Counted from the stretch's first letter, positions 34,400 through 45,779 are shown. The stretch is DNA of 64,000 nt from Cocos nucifera (GCA_006176705.1 QRFJ01003316.1:248001-312000), one strand, 5' to 3'. Program-made: numbers and translations. Notes: a model not told the origin generated them from the sequence alone.

Positions 34400-36859
34400 C
34401 TTCAAAACTTTCAACACAAAGGGAGTTCCATACTTAGAAAATTTTTCTTCATTCATACTTAGAATCATTATAAAGTTTGGCCAAAACTGAATTACAAAAT
34501 CAAATTTTATTCGACAACAAAAACAAAGAAAAGAAAATCTACAAAATTTAAATGGTTGGCATCAACTACTATTACTAATTCTGCGACAACAAGCATCAAA
34601 GCAAGTTCTTCGAAAGTTGGAGGAGGCTCTAATGTGGCCTCTCCAGAAGTCAGAAGAGGTTCTATGCCAGCCAACATCCTTCCTTCAGTCAGAGCAACTT
34701 CAGTCAATTCATCATCTTCATTGGCATTTTTGTCATCGGAGTCGAGAACAGTGATGCGGCTCAAATCTAATTCAGGATAAATTTTTTTGGACGCATCCTG
34801 GCCATGTTCGAAACCCGTCTAATAAGACATTCGGCCTCCTTTGAGGATCTCATTTTTGAAGTACTTCAAACCTCAAAACTCTTTAACAACCTATTCCCAT
34901 GCCCGATTAAGAGCCGCCTGAACCGACTCCACTTCTAATTCGGAGGATTGAAGTTTCTTCCTCTCCTCCAACTCCCAAACACAACCGTCGCATTCCCTTT
35001 TAAGCCAACTGACATCATGTCTCTTTCTTTAGATCTGAGACTCTTGAGTCTCAATGATCCACTCGACCAACTCAAGATTGACATTAGCCAACTCTAATTT
35101 AGAGCACGTCGGGCTGACTCTAACTCGACCTTCAATCGAGAGATCTTTTCTGCTTGCTTCTTCTCCCATTCGATTGCTTTCCTCTCTCGATCGGTGGCAG
35201 CCTAGAGATGTTCAAGGGTAGCATCTTTCTCTGCAATGTCCGCTACCACCTTATTGGACCAACCCTAATGAATGTTGACAGATGCTCGAAACCCTCTCTC
35301 TAATATCGACATGTCATGAGCCACCTGAAAAAGGAAGAAGGTATTAAAAAAAAAGAAAGAGAGAAAACACTAACATATCGACATAAATGATGAATAGAAA
35401 GAAGAAAACATGTTGGCCATGGTTTGACACTTTTGACTCTATTTATCAATCAAAAAAAGGATAGCTTCGATCAGTTGTTTTGCCAGTATCGGGTTTGTCA
35501 GAGCCGACTCTCCAATAGGGACCTAGATATTGATGGACTCCGTAGAACCACTCGAAGCCTCACTTCCAGCAGAAATCGCTAGGGCCTTCCCTCATCTAAG
35601 ACTTGCCGGTCTACCAATCGATGCCGACATCCATTCGGGCAAGAGGAGAGTCTGGAAAATTGCCGGTTGTTGTTCAGCCGATCCTAAGTTGGGCATCGAA
35701 GGTGCCCGAGATACCACTAACTCGACAGGGATGATCAGTGCCTCCATGACCACCATGTCGACATCATTGTCTAGGCCTTCAACTGCTGGACGTATAGCAT
35801 CAACATCTGATGGAACTTGAATAGTTGGGAGAACCATCAGAGCCACTAACGCCACAATCACCTCACCAATAGCAACCCTCGAAACTACTACCTATGAAGC
35901 ATCGATCTGAGCTGCTGCTATCGAGGGTGAGTCGAACGGATGGGCAACCACCGATAGAATTTTGGGTTGACTTTTCTTTGACCCTCATGATGACTCAGCA
36001 TTAGCAGCAAACTTTCTCTTGCCTATGTATCGATGAACATCAGCCATCGAAATTGATGTCAAAGGATGCATAGTTGCAAACAAAAAATAAGATTAAGTAT
36101 AAATCAGAAATCAAGTGAAAGTAAAGACCCTAAAAAACTACTTCAGACTATACCAGCGGTCGGTGCCGGACCAAGTTTGGCATTGTACAAAGCCTGGTCC
36201 ATCAACAACTCTCTATAGTGGGAATTTCATATCTTTTAACTTGAGAAAATCCTCATGGTCGGTAGTATCCATCCGATTGTTGTCATTCAAACTGGTGTTC
36301 GGAGTTCCCTAAATGAAAGAGAAACTCCAAAAAAAAGAAGAAAAAATAAAGAAAAACTGGATCTTCCAACCATGGATAAACAAAGAAAGATCGAAAATGA
36401 AAGATAGACCCTTTCTTAGGGCAAAAATCCACCAACCATCGACCTTAGGGTGGGGACGAAGTATGAAAAAAGGATAAAAAAGTGATAACTGAAGAACGGT
36501 CAAAATGGAATGACACAAAAGAGCAAAAGAAATAAGAATCTGAATAGAATTCAGTGCAAACTACATCGGATAGATCGATAGTAGTCCAAGATGATCTGAA
36601 TGAACTCCGAAACTAGAAAATGGAGACCCAACCTAAGATTTTCTATATAAAAAGTGATCTGACCCATAGGTAGAGAAGTCATCCGACAATCCAGATTAGG
36701 TGCAAATAGTTGAAACTACTCCAGGATATTATATTGTTCTCAAAGATGATCGATGGCAAAATCGGTCAGTGAAGAAACCTCCGCTGTCGAACTAGAAAAA
36801 AAAATTCTAGCCAAACCAAATGGCTGACTACTACTTCCTACTTTACTTCTACCAGCCAT
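34400..36859 (-). pseudogene. Antisense ORF (aORF) of the Tat element
   Basis: Read on the minus strand from ATG at 36859 (MAGRSKVGSSSQPFG). The conserved N-terminal domain has QITFYIENLRLGLHFLVSEF, FIQIILDYY and, one frame over at 36518-36309, FILRPHPKVDGWWIFALRKG and SLFIHGWKIQFFF. Such domains are often labelled putative plant transposon protein. Then comes a polar linker (35861-35592) and a Glu/Lys/Arg-rich coiled-coil part (about 35300-34900: ERKAIEWEKKQAEKISRLK). An acidic open block at 34764-34507 follows. Stops and shifts break it. Antisense ORFs between pol and the 3' LTR are known in some Tat elements; their role is unclear. Confidence 0.6.
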
Positions 36860-37519
36860 TGCTAACAAAGACAAAAGATTCTAAGGAAGCAAAGGAGAAG
36901 AAAAAACCTGACCTGAAAGTCGAAAAAAAACTTGGAAGGCAAGAATAGAAGAAGACTTGGAACCTTAAAGCACAGCGGGAACTCTCAATCATAACAGAAA
37001 GTTCAACGAAAAGTAAAAGCATCCCTATATATATAGGAGATGCCAATGGTTAGGATGATTTTGATAAAAATGAGGTCATCCAGATTTTTGATATATGGCA
37101 AGTCTAGACCGACTGATATTCAGATGCTTCAATGCATCCACTATCAGATCATGCCACGATACCATTATCCATGAGAATAGTCGGAGACCAATAATAGTTC
37201 AACATGTGGCATCTTTGGATTAGGCTGAAATCAAATCAACCAGACTGTCAGACTATCAAATCATCTTTTCTACTGTATGTGCTAATAATGGCTGCACAAC
37301 CACCAAAATGATAAAATAGCTAAAAATCCTTCTCACTGGACGTGCTAATAGTGGTTGCATGATCATCGAAATGGTCAAAAAAATTTTGACCTACAAAACA
37401 ATCATTAATGTTGAAAGAAATATAGCCACCAAATCAAAGCTCGAGATGATATGTAGAAACTCTCATCGTTCAAGATGTCAAACCACATAACAAGTCACTT
37501 GCCCTCTTTCATTTTGAAC
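36860..37519 (+). other. 3' untranslated region of the Tat element
   Basis: Upstream of the aORF start on the minus strand; TATATATAGGG near 37025-37035 could serve as an antisense promoter (CCTATATATATA on the minus strand). Near-repeats of GCTAATAATGGTTGCA-type text occur at about 37290 and 37350. Confidence 0.35.
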
Positions 37520-37537
37520 TTGAGAGTGAGGAGCAAC
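37520..37537 (+). promoter_or_regulatory. Polypurine tract of the Tat element
   Basis: TTGAGAGTGAGGAGCAAC directly precedes the 3' LTR. Confidence 0.6.
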
Positions 37538-38263
37538 TGTTGGGGTCATTGAATTTGCTTCACCGACTTAATATCAACTTTTCAACATATAGTCGGCATC
37601 ACCGACAAAACAACGAAGATATCAAACCTTCAGTCGATGATGGATGACCATGACTTAGCAGAACAACTTTCAATTGGATGAACCGACTACCAACCAACCT
37701 TGATGCCCAACTCATGGTCGATAACCATGCAAGCGATCGATTATCAATCGACCTATCAATCGATAATCGACTTCTATCAATTGGCTCTCCAACAAATGGA
37801 ATGACTCCAAGAATAAGTAACCGCTGATGAATCAAAATATAAGAACTATTGATGGTCAGTCGGATCAACAGTACTACCAACGTATAGTCAGTACTATAAT
37901 AATATCGACATATAGTCAGTATAACCTATATTCTCGATGTAGAACATGTGTAATGGACTCTTCATGATCACATAATAAGCATTAACTACTTCCATTATGC
38001 TGAAATAAGCAGGACCGCACGACTTCTAATCATTGTGGATAGTTACTAATATTTTACCTATAAAAAGAAAGTAAGTGGAGGGTATTGGTAAGACAACTTT
38101 GGGCTATACTCTGTCAATTTCTTTCTTTTCTACTTACCTATTCGACTACTCTCCCTTTAATTTAAGCATCGGAGGGTCCTCACGGAGATAACTCCAATTA
38201 GTGAGGACTTTTTTGCAGGTGCCCTTCTCCGATGATAGATGCGACAGGAGATTGGCCACAACA
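37538..38263 (+). repeat. 3' LTR of the Tat element
   Basis: A 726-bp LTR from TGTTGGGGTC to GGCCACAACA, colinear with 25503-26227. Confidence 0.8.
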
Positions 38264-38325
38264 CTATCATTCATTAGCTAGAATCTACTTCATAAGATGA
38301 TATTAAAGGCATTGTTGTTTAGGTG
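38264..38325 (+). pseudogene. Sliver of older copia element between two insertions
   Basis: Sixty-two bases between the Tat element and the minus-strand element. Removing the latter joins GCATTGTTGTTTAGGTG to GATGGTATATAAGAAGAG at 43021, giving text like the start of a copia RT (a CRWVYK-like word). Confidence 0.4.
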
Positions 38326-39123
38326 TGTTGATGCAAAAATCTATCTCGAGGTCGGGTTGACTAGAGTTGAACAATGGTGGCAAGTCGACGGCGATGGAAT
38401 GGAGGAGGCCGTACCTATAAGAGAAGTCTCCGATCAGAGTTGGCTCTGGCGGGGATCCTTCGACACTCAAGTCAGTTCTTCATTCAACAACAGAAAGAAG
38501 ATGAGCATTTGGAGAGAAGAAGTTGCGTACCTTGGGATCCCTCTTTTTTTTCTTTTATGGAAGGGTCTAGAGTTTGTTAGAAATGGTCATGAGTTGTTAG
38601 TCATGAGAGAGCATTAAATTATTAGAGATATTTTATTTGCCCACTAGAATATTCTTAGAAATCATGTTAGGTATTGTTCCTTCATGGCATGTGAGAAAAG
38701 TGAGTTGACAACCTGGAGCCAAGAGTGAAAACTTCAGTCTCTTGATGAACTCAAGTTCGGTCTAACTCAGGACCTCATCCTCAACTCTTTGAAGACCTTC
38801 AATCAGCCTTTATTATGACTGGCTTCCATCTCTTGATGAACTCAAGTTCGACCTAACTTAGGACCTCATCCTGGATCCTTTGAAGACCTTCAATCAGCTT
38901 TCGTTGTGACTGACTTTCATCTCTTGATGAACTCAAGTTCGGCCTGACTCAGGACCTCGGCCATAACCTTTTGATGACCTTCAATCAGCCCATATTGTGC
39001 TCTAGCTTTTTTTTTTTGATGACTTCAAGCTCGGCCTAACTTAGAACCTCGGTCACAGTCTTCTGAAGATCTTCAATCAGCTCATATTGTCATGTCTTTG
39101 GCTTGCATAAAAATCCTCCAATA
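38326..39123 (-). repeat. 3' LTR of the minus-strand Tat-type element
   Basis: A 798-bp LTR. About 38715-39110 holds four imperfect tandem copies (about 108 bp) of a unit containing CTCTTGATGAACTCAAG and ACCTTCAATCAGC. Confidence 0.8.
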
Positions 39124-39141
39124 ATAGCCCCCTACTTCCGA
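39124..39141 (-). promoter_or_regulatory. Polypurine tract of the minus-strand element
   Basis: The minus strand reads GGAAGTAGGGGGCTAT up to the LTR edge. Confidence 0.6.
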
Positions 39142-39239
39142 GTTCGGGCCTTGGTTCGGACGAAGCAAGTATAGTAAGTCGGACTTACTGAAGACATGAT
39201 CTTTTTTGTCATTTAGACTTAGAATCTTCTGACTTCTTA

Positions 39240-39620
39240 TTGAAATTATTCGAAGATCTTCAATTTTATCCTCAACTTTTTGAGCTTAGATTTCTACTGA
39301 CCTCTATCTTCTATCAGATTTCTATACATATTTATATTCTGAGCTTAAATTATCGCAGACCTCTGCTTTCTAAGCTTAGATTTCTGTAAATATTGATATT
39401 TTAAGTTCAATTTTCTATAGATATTTATCTTCTAAAATTGGATTTCTATAAATATTGATTTTTTGAGTTTGAATTTCTACAAATCTTTGCCTTCTAAAGT
39501 CTGAATTTTCAAATATTAAAGTCTATATAGATTTCTGTCAAATTTCTATAAATATTGATATTTGGAGCTCAGATTTCTGTAGACCTCTGCTTCATGTTTA
39601 AAAACTAAAGGTCTTTATTT
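39240..39620 (-). repeat. Degenerate short repeats (about 35-50 bp)
   Basis: Repeated plus-strand words such as GATTTCTATAAATATTGAT and TTCTGAGCTTAAATT recur at irregular spacing. Non-coding. Confidence 0.45.
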
Positions 39621-39629
39621 TTACTAGAA

Positions 39630-40450
39630 TGAGGTTATTCTTCTATCTTAAATAATCGGAGGACTTCTCTCTATGTCAGGATTCCTTCTCTTGTCCTTGA
39701 CACGACCGTAGAGGAATACCTGGGCCATTGAAAGAGCCTCTCTCCACCTTCCATCTTAAATTAACGAGAGTCTTCGCTTTGCTCATGTTAGGATGAGATT
39801 CTCCTTCTGTTCCCAATAGGACTGTAGGGGCACATAAGAGCCATTGAAAGGATCTCTCCCCTCCTCCCATCTTAAGTTAATAAGGTATTCATTTTGCTCA
39901 TGTTAGGATGAGGTTCTCTTTTTATTCCTAATAAGATTGTATGGGCACATAAGAGCCATTGAAAAGAGCCTCTCCCTTCCTCCCATCTTAAGTTAATGAG
40001 ATTTTTATTTTGCTCATATTAGGAGAAGGTTCTCCTCCTATTCCTAATAGGGCTATAGGGGCATATAAGGACCATTGAAAGGGCTTCTTTCCTCCTTCCA
40101 TCTTAAGTTAACGAGGTCTTCATTTTGCTCATGTTAGGATGAGGTTCTCTTTCTATTCCTAATAGGGCTATAGGGGCATAAAAAGATTATTGAAAGGGCC
40201 TCTCCCCTCCTCTCATCTTAAGTTAACGAGGTCTTCATTTTGCTCATGTTAGAACGAGCTTCTGCTCCTATTCCTAACAGAACTACAGAAGCACATAAAG
40301 ATCGTTAAAAGGATCTCTTTTCTCCTCCCGTCTTAAGTTAACGAGATCTTCATTTTGCTCATGTTAGGATAAGATTCTCCTCCTATTCCTAACAGGACTG
40401 TAGGGGCACATAAGGACTGTTGAAAGGGCCTCTCTCCTCCGATCTTAAAT
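39630..40450 (-). repeat. Tandem array, about 115-bp unit
   Basis: At least six copies marked by TTTTGCTCATGTTAGGAT near 39776, 39890, 40010, 40120, 40238 and 40352, each with CCATTGAAAGGGCCTCT and TCCCATCTTAAGTTAACG. It lies just before the 3' LTR. The reverse complement resembles the array at 63420-64000. Confidence 0.75.
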
Positions 40451-40699
40451 AATTGAAGGTCTTCTTTGATTGATGTTCTTGTTAAGTCTACTTTCTTGAT
40501 CTTGATTTTTTCTTGACTTGAATTTGGGCTTGGTAGTTCAGCTTTGATCATGATTTTGACTTTGGCTCGGCTGTGATTTTAACTTCAGCTTGGTTATGAT
40601 TTTAACTTCAACTTGATTATGATTTTAACTTCAACTTTTTCTTGATTTCGACCTTGGCTTGGCCTTGAATCTGACTTCAACTTGGCTTAGGCTTTATCC

Positions 40700-41640
40700 T
40701 CGGATCGCGCCCCCCCCCCAACCCTCTTTTTTTTAGATTAGCGCCACTTGAGATTGTTACGAAGGACCTCGGTGCCGCCATGAGCCACCGCATCGGGTTC
40801 GATCACGCCTGGGTGTGGGGGAGGAGAAAGTTGGTATCACTATGACTGGTTCCGACCACACCTAGGAGCACGGAGGAAGAAGATCGGAGGCATTGCAACC
40901 GACAGCTACCATTCGGGGTCATGAAGAAGGAGGTCGACATGCGGTGAGGAGATCTATTACTGCATTGCCTACCTACGAGAGGGAGATTCGGCCATCATAG
41001 TCACCTGGGAGAGAGGATCTGCTATGGCTAAGGGCTCGCAGGGAGAAGGTCAGAGTTACTACAGGCTCAGAGGAGATTGTCACAGTCCATGCCTGGGAGT
41101 TCAGGGGAGGAAGATTGGAGGGGTCTAAATGCAGGCTTAGTGGAGGTCGGCCGAAGGTCACACAAGTGCAGTGAGAAGTTCGGAGGAGCCTGAGTTTCAC
41201 CTGAGAGCTCAAGAGAGGATCTTGGCCATGCAGAAGAGAGAAGGTTTGCCGACGTCATCACGCAGGGGAGAACGAAAGTCGGTCAGAGTTGCTTGCGCAT
41301 GCTGGCTTGGAGGAGGCTGGCCAAAGGTGTGATGAGCACGGATAAGATCGAAGATCGGAGGGGGGTCGCTCGAGTTCCACCTAAGAGCGAGAAGACTGGA
41401 GGGGCACCACGAATTTGGAGATCAAAGGGTCCCCGCATGTTCAGAGGAGACCGGAGGAGTCATCGTGCTGGAGAGAAAGGGGCTGGGGACCCCCACCATC
41501 ATGGGTCATGCCTGGGAGTGTGGGGGAGGAGGTTTGCCAACACTGCAGGGGCTGGGGAGAGGCTCGCGGGCACTGACCCCGCCCCTATTTCCTCTTTCTC
41601 TATTTTTTTTTCGTTCATCTCTCTCTCTCTTTTTATACAA
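40700..41640. other. GC-rich block with degenerate repeats
   Basis: Much richer in G and C than its surroundings. Phrases like GCCTGGGAGT and GGGGGAGGAG recur on the plus strand near 40808, 40860, 41093 and 41510. Open frames here (for example 41293-41661) are Arg/Gly-rich with no domain and are probably composition effects. Confidence 0.5.
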
Positions 41641-42202
41641 AAAATTAAAATATATATTTGAATAGAAAACTGAAAACCTCCTTCTTCTTCTCTCTTTTTT
41701 TTATTTTTAAAATAGAAAACTAAAAACTCCCTCCCTCCTTTTTTTTGAATCAGGGGAATCGAACCCCCTTTTCATGAGATGCTGTTGACGAAGAGTCTTT
41801 GCTGGGCATCAAATTTACTCTTACTTATGAAGCTCTCAAACTGAATTTTGTCTAGCAAACTGGAGAGCAAATAATGATCCTCTTTCTAACGTTTGATTCT
41901 ATCCAAAACTTAAGATAATGGATAAAAAATTAAGAATGTAATCTGACTAAAAAATTTGCATAATTATATTTCTTATCTAGATCCTATGACGTCTTTGCTG
42001 GTTTGGATCATCCTTGTTATTATCTTTTTCTTTGTCTGGATCCTTTCTTCGATTGGAATTTCTTTCTTATTTAGAGCCCCCCGTTTGAGCCTGGATGGGG
42101 CCTATTGAAGATGGATGCTGAATCTCGTCGGCATTGGAGCAATGTGATGGAGCTTCTCTCGTTGGATGCTCATTTATCCCCATAAATGGGCTCAAAGATT
42201 TT
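41641..42202 (-). other. Leader region with tRNA-like T arm
   Basis: CT-rich tract at 41670-41740. The minus strand then has GGGGGTTCGATTCCCCTGATTC (B-box-like at 41765-41755) but no A box or acceptor stem. The rest leads to the primer site. Confidence 0.35.
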
Positions 42203-42218
42203 TTTTTCTAGTGCCATC
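42203..42218 (-). promoter_or_regulatory. Primer-binding site of the minus-strand element
   Basis: GATGGCACTAGAAAAA follows the 5' LTR end on the minus strand. It resembles AATTGGTGCTAGAGGAAG at 57764 in the other Tat element. Confidence 0.5.
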
Positions 42219-43015
42219 TGTTGACGTGAAAATCCATCTCGAGGTCGGGTTGGCTAGAGTTGTACGATAATAGCAAGTCGACAGCAATAGGATGGAGGTA
42301 GCCATATCTACAAGAGAAGTCCTCGATCGAAGTTGGCTCTAGCAGAGATCCTCCAACGCTCAAGTTAATTCTCCATTCAACAGCGAGAAGAAGATGAGCA
42401 TTTGGAGAGAAGAAGTTGCATATTTTGGAATTCCTCCTTTTCTCCTTTTATGGAAGAGTCTGGAGTTTGTTAGGAATGATCGTGGGTTGTTAGTCGTGAG
42501 AAAGCAATAAATTATCAAAGATATTTTATTTGTCAATTAAAATATTCTTAAAAATCATGTCAAGTATTGTCCCCTCGTAGCATGTGGGGAGAGTGAGTTG
42601 ACAACCTAGAGCCAAGAATGAAGACTTCAGCCTCTTGATGAACTCAAGTTTGGCCCGACCCAGGATCTCGTCCTCAATCCTTTGAAAACCTTCAATCAGC
42701 CTTCATTGTAACTGGCTTCCATCTCTTGATGAACTTAAGTTTAGCCCGACTCAAGATCTCATTCTCGATCCTTTGAAGATCTTCAATCAGTCTTATTGTG
42801 ACTAGCTTCCATCTCTTGATGAACTCAAGTTTAGACCGACTCAGAATCTCGGCCACAGCCTTCTGAAGATCTTTAATCAGCCCATATTATGCTCTGACTT
42901 TCATCTTTTGATGACTTTAAGCTCGGTCTAACTTAGGACATTGGCCACAACCTTTTGAAAACCTTCAATCAGCTCATATTATAATGTCATCGGCTGGCAT
43001 AAAAATCCTCCAACA
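42219..43015 (-). repeat. 5' LTR of the minus-strand Tat-type element
   Basis: A 797-bp LTR colinear with 38326-39123, including the internal tandem units. Confidence 0.8.
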
Positions 43016-43020
43016 AGGTG

Positions 43021-43986
43021 GATGGTATATAAGAAGAGATTTCAGCCCTTTAGAAGAGTAAGATGAAGGATTTATTTTCTTTGTGTCCTGATGTTTCACC
43101 TATTTCTCACAAATATGTACATAAGGTGAAAAGAAAAATAGTTGTTTTATTAAATGCTATAAAGCTAAGCTTGTAGCAAGATGGTTCTTGCAAAGTATAG
43201 AGATAATTTTGATAAGATATATAGTATAATTGCAAAATTAACTACAATCAAAGTACCTATTTCTTTAGGGCTAACAAGGATCAGTTTTTGTTGCATGCGG
43301 ATAGAGAGAACACCTTCTTATATGGTAATGTTGATAAAAAAATTAATTTATATATTACGGCCTCCTTTATTTGTTAACTTCTCATGTTTGTTTGCAAACT
43401 TAGAAAAGCTTTTTATGATCCCAAGCAGGCACCTAGAACTTGACGTGTAAAAGTTGCAAAGTATTTATTACTCTACAGTTATTCTTTTTCTTCAATAGAT
43501 TCAAACTTATTTGTGAAGCTGGTAAGAATATGGTGATAGTTTGCTTTTATGTTGATGACTTGGTTAACATAAATAATAATATTGATGAGAATCATAATGT
43601 TGTAAACAACTATCTATATAGTCTGAGATTAAAGAACTTAATGAATTGAAATACTTTTTTGGTATTGAAGTAGATGAATTCAAAGATGACTATTTTATTT
43701 GTTAAAAAAAATATGCTCTTGGTTTATTGAATATAGATTAGCCAATTGCAAGCATATATGAACACTAGTTGAATCAAATTTTCAGATGAGCAAAGGCAAA
43801 GTAAGCTTTTCGATAATCCTATACAATGTATAAATAGGCTATAAAAAGTTTGATCTATGTGGCTATCATTAGGCTAGGTATTTTTTATACAATTGGCATT
43901 GTTAGCTAATATATGCAGTCTTATATGGCAATACTATAATAAAATTTTACAAAGCTAAGGAACATTTATAAGAATATTGATTATGT
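43021..43986 (+). pseudogene. Ty1/copia reverse transcriptase pseudogene
   Basis: Decayed copia RT. Text such as KYRDNFDKIYSIIAKLTTIK, then the catalytic box in VCFYVDDLVNINNN (YVDD at 43548-43559), NYLYSLRLKNLMN and, one frame over, KYALGLLNID are all in family order. Near 43905-43980 comes the region before RNase H. Many stops and shifts. It is older than the two Tat-type insertions at its left edge. Confidence 0.65.
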
Positions 43987-44880
43987 CATTTTACACGGTA
44001 ATAAGTTTTTAGTTGAGTTAGCAAGCTTTTGTGTATAAAGTCACAGATAAATTCTAACTTTAGAAAATGAAACAAGAATAGGTAATGAGAAATTCAAATC
44101 ATCAGAACATAAATATTTAGTTACCCAAGATATTTCATCATGAAATTTATGAATTATTAATGATGCTAAATTTTGTTGCAATATAAAAAAATATTGTTAA
44201 AAAAAATCTTTTAATATGATTGCAATTGACATCAGATATTCTTTGATGCTATTATTTTTATCATGAAAAGCAGTCATAAATAAGTTCTAACTTTTGAAAT
44301 GCAATAAGAATAGGTGACGAAAAATTTAAGTCACTAAAAATATAAATATTTAATGATATAAGATATTTGATCATAAAATTTATGAATTATTACTTATGCT
44401 AAATTTTGTTATGATATAATAAATATTGTTACTAAAAAGATTCCCTCCATATGGTAGGAATTAGTGCTAGATATTTATTGATGCTATTAATTACTTTTGT
44501 CATAAAAAGCAGCTATTGATATGTTTTAACTTTTGAAAATAAAATAAAAATAGGTGACAAGAAATTCATGTCACCAAAAATATAAATATTAGTGATAGAA
44601 GATATTTTGTCACGAAATTTAAGAATTATTAGTGATAGTAAATCTTATCATAATATAGTAAATATCGTCACAAAAACATTTTCTCTATATGGTGGGAATT
44701 AGTGTTAGATATTTGGTGATAAAATTTTTTGATAAAAATAATTTTTGTCATGAAAAAAAATTACTAATTTTAATAGTATAATGAAAGCTAATTTTCATCT
44801 CTAAAGCTATACATTTGTTGATGAAATTTCTCTTGTCATCAAAAGTTTTGTCACTATTAGTCTCTTTTGTTGTAATGTAA
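43987..44880 (+). repeat. CACTA-like end with 240-bp tandem repeats
   Basis: Three tandem units of about 240 bp (about 44051-44285, 44286-44525, 44526-44775), marked by AACTTTTGAAA and ATAGGTGACGAAAAATT. The right edge ends TCTCTTTTGTTGTAATG, which on the minus strand starts CATTACAACAAAAGAG, one change from a CACTA terminus. It separates copia RT from copia RNase H text. No matching left terminus found near 43990. Confidence 0.5.
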
Positions 44881-45100
44881 TGTGGATACAGACAGATCTA
44901 CCACCAGCTATACTTTTAGCTTAAGATTTGATATTATTTCTTAATATAATATGAAAAAGCCTATTATCTATAAAAACAGAATATTATGCTGCCATGATGA
45001 TAGTTCAGAAATGAACTTGGCTCATGTGTTTGGTTGGTGATTTAGGTCAAGAGTCATCAGTTTATCAAGGAGAAATTATCCATGAAGTTAGTCTGGTTCT
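44881..45100 (+). pseudogene. Ty1/copia RNase H fragment
   Basis: Starts with VDTDRSTTSYTFSLRF, the STSGYVF-type motif of copia RNase H, then TEYYAAMMIV and CLVGDLGQES in a neighbouring frame. It is the continuation of the RT at 43021-43986. Confidence 0.55.
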
Positions 45101-45775
45101 AGTTTCCACAAAAGATGACCAGAAAAATATTTTCACAATTGGATTGATGGTCAAATGGTTTAAATCTTTGCATGGCAAGCGGTATTATTAGTACGAAATT
45201 TGCATCGAGGAAGAAGTATGGGAGTCATTAAGAACGTCCATGTCAAATAATTATCACTTTTTAACTATTAATAAGTCTTGCCTTTTATGGAAAAGGACCA
45301 ATAGTTCCTGTAAGGAGTCCATTTGGCTAGAAATAAAAAAGTAAATAATGTTAAGAGAGAGAAAGGAGTCTTCGGTACGGGTGTTTCATTTTGGTCTTTA
45401 GATAAGAAGAGGCGAGTACTCTTTCTATCAGTAGTCTGTGGGGCTACCGTTGAGCAAACCTAGGGTTGAAATGATGTTGAAATCCTCCATGAATCTCTTG
45501 TTTTTGCCACTTGTTGTCCCTCTTGTTTTGTTTTGCCCTATTTATCAGTCGCCACCTTGCCTTAATCATAGTCATCGCCTGTTATCAATCTTCTGATCAT
45601 CCCTACTCACCAGTTCTACCATTGGACCACCATTTTTCTTCCTTTCCTCGTTCCTAAGAAGAGGAGTGAGACTTGGTGCTGACAGGTTGATGATTGAAAG
45701 AGATTCGACTGCTATGATTATTTGACTTTGGAGATACTCATCCAAATCAGTGCTCATCCATTGCTACGTGACATC

Positions 45776-45779
<4 letters not shown>
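45101..45779. other. Unassigned DNA
   Basis: May include the 3' end of the old copia element, but no LTR edge was found. A 61-codon minus frame at 45757-45572 has no recognisable domain. Confidence 0.35.

Larger units (their letters stand above)
25503..38263 (+). mobile_element. Tat-lineage Ty3 retrotransposon with antisense ORF
   Basis: A 12.76-kb element flanked by CCATC (25498-25502) and CTATC (38264-38268), a duplication with one change. The order is LTR, gag, protease, RT, RNase H, a second (archaeal-type) RNase H, integrase, a long region with an antisense ORF, polypurine tract, LTR. The second RNase H and the antisense ORF are hallmarks of the Tat (Retand-like) lineage. A 2287-bp insertion splits the stretch between RNase H and integrase. 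All frames carry stops or shifts. It was inserted into or beside an older copia element. Confidence 0.8.
38326..43015 (-). mobile_element. Non-autonomous Tat-type LTR element, minus strand
   Basis: A 4690-bp element with a perfect AGGTG duplication (38321-38325 and 43016-43020). On the minus strand: 5' LTR 43015-42219, primer site GATGGCACTAGAAAAA, internal 3.1 kb, polypurine tract GGAAGTAGGGGGCTAT, 3' LTR 39123-38326. The internal region has no gag or pol. It holds a GC-rich block (40700-41640) and a tandem array (about 39630-40450) related to the one at 63420-64000 downstream of a Tat pol. It is a LARD-like derivative probably mobilised by a Tat relative. Confidence 0.75.

Noticed and set aside
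34556..34780. Ser-rich plus-strand frame
   Set aside because: It is the shadow of the acidic end of the minus-strand antisense ORF.
41293..41661. Arg/Gly-rich 122-codon frame
   Set aside because: It lies in the GC-rich block of a non-autonomous element, with no domain and competing frames on both strands.
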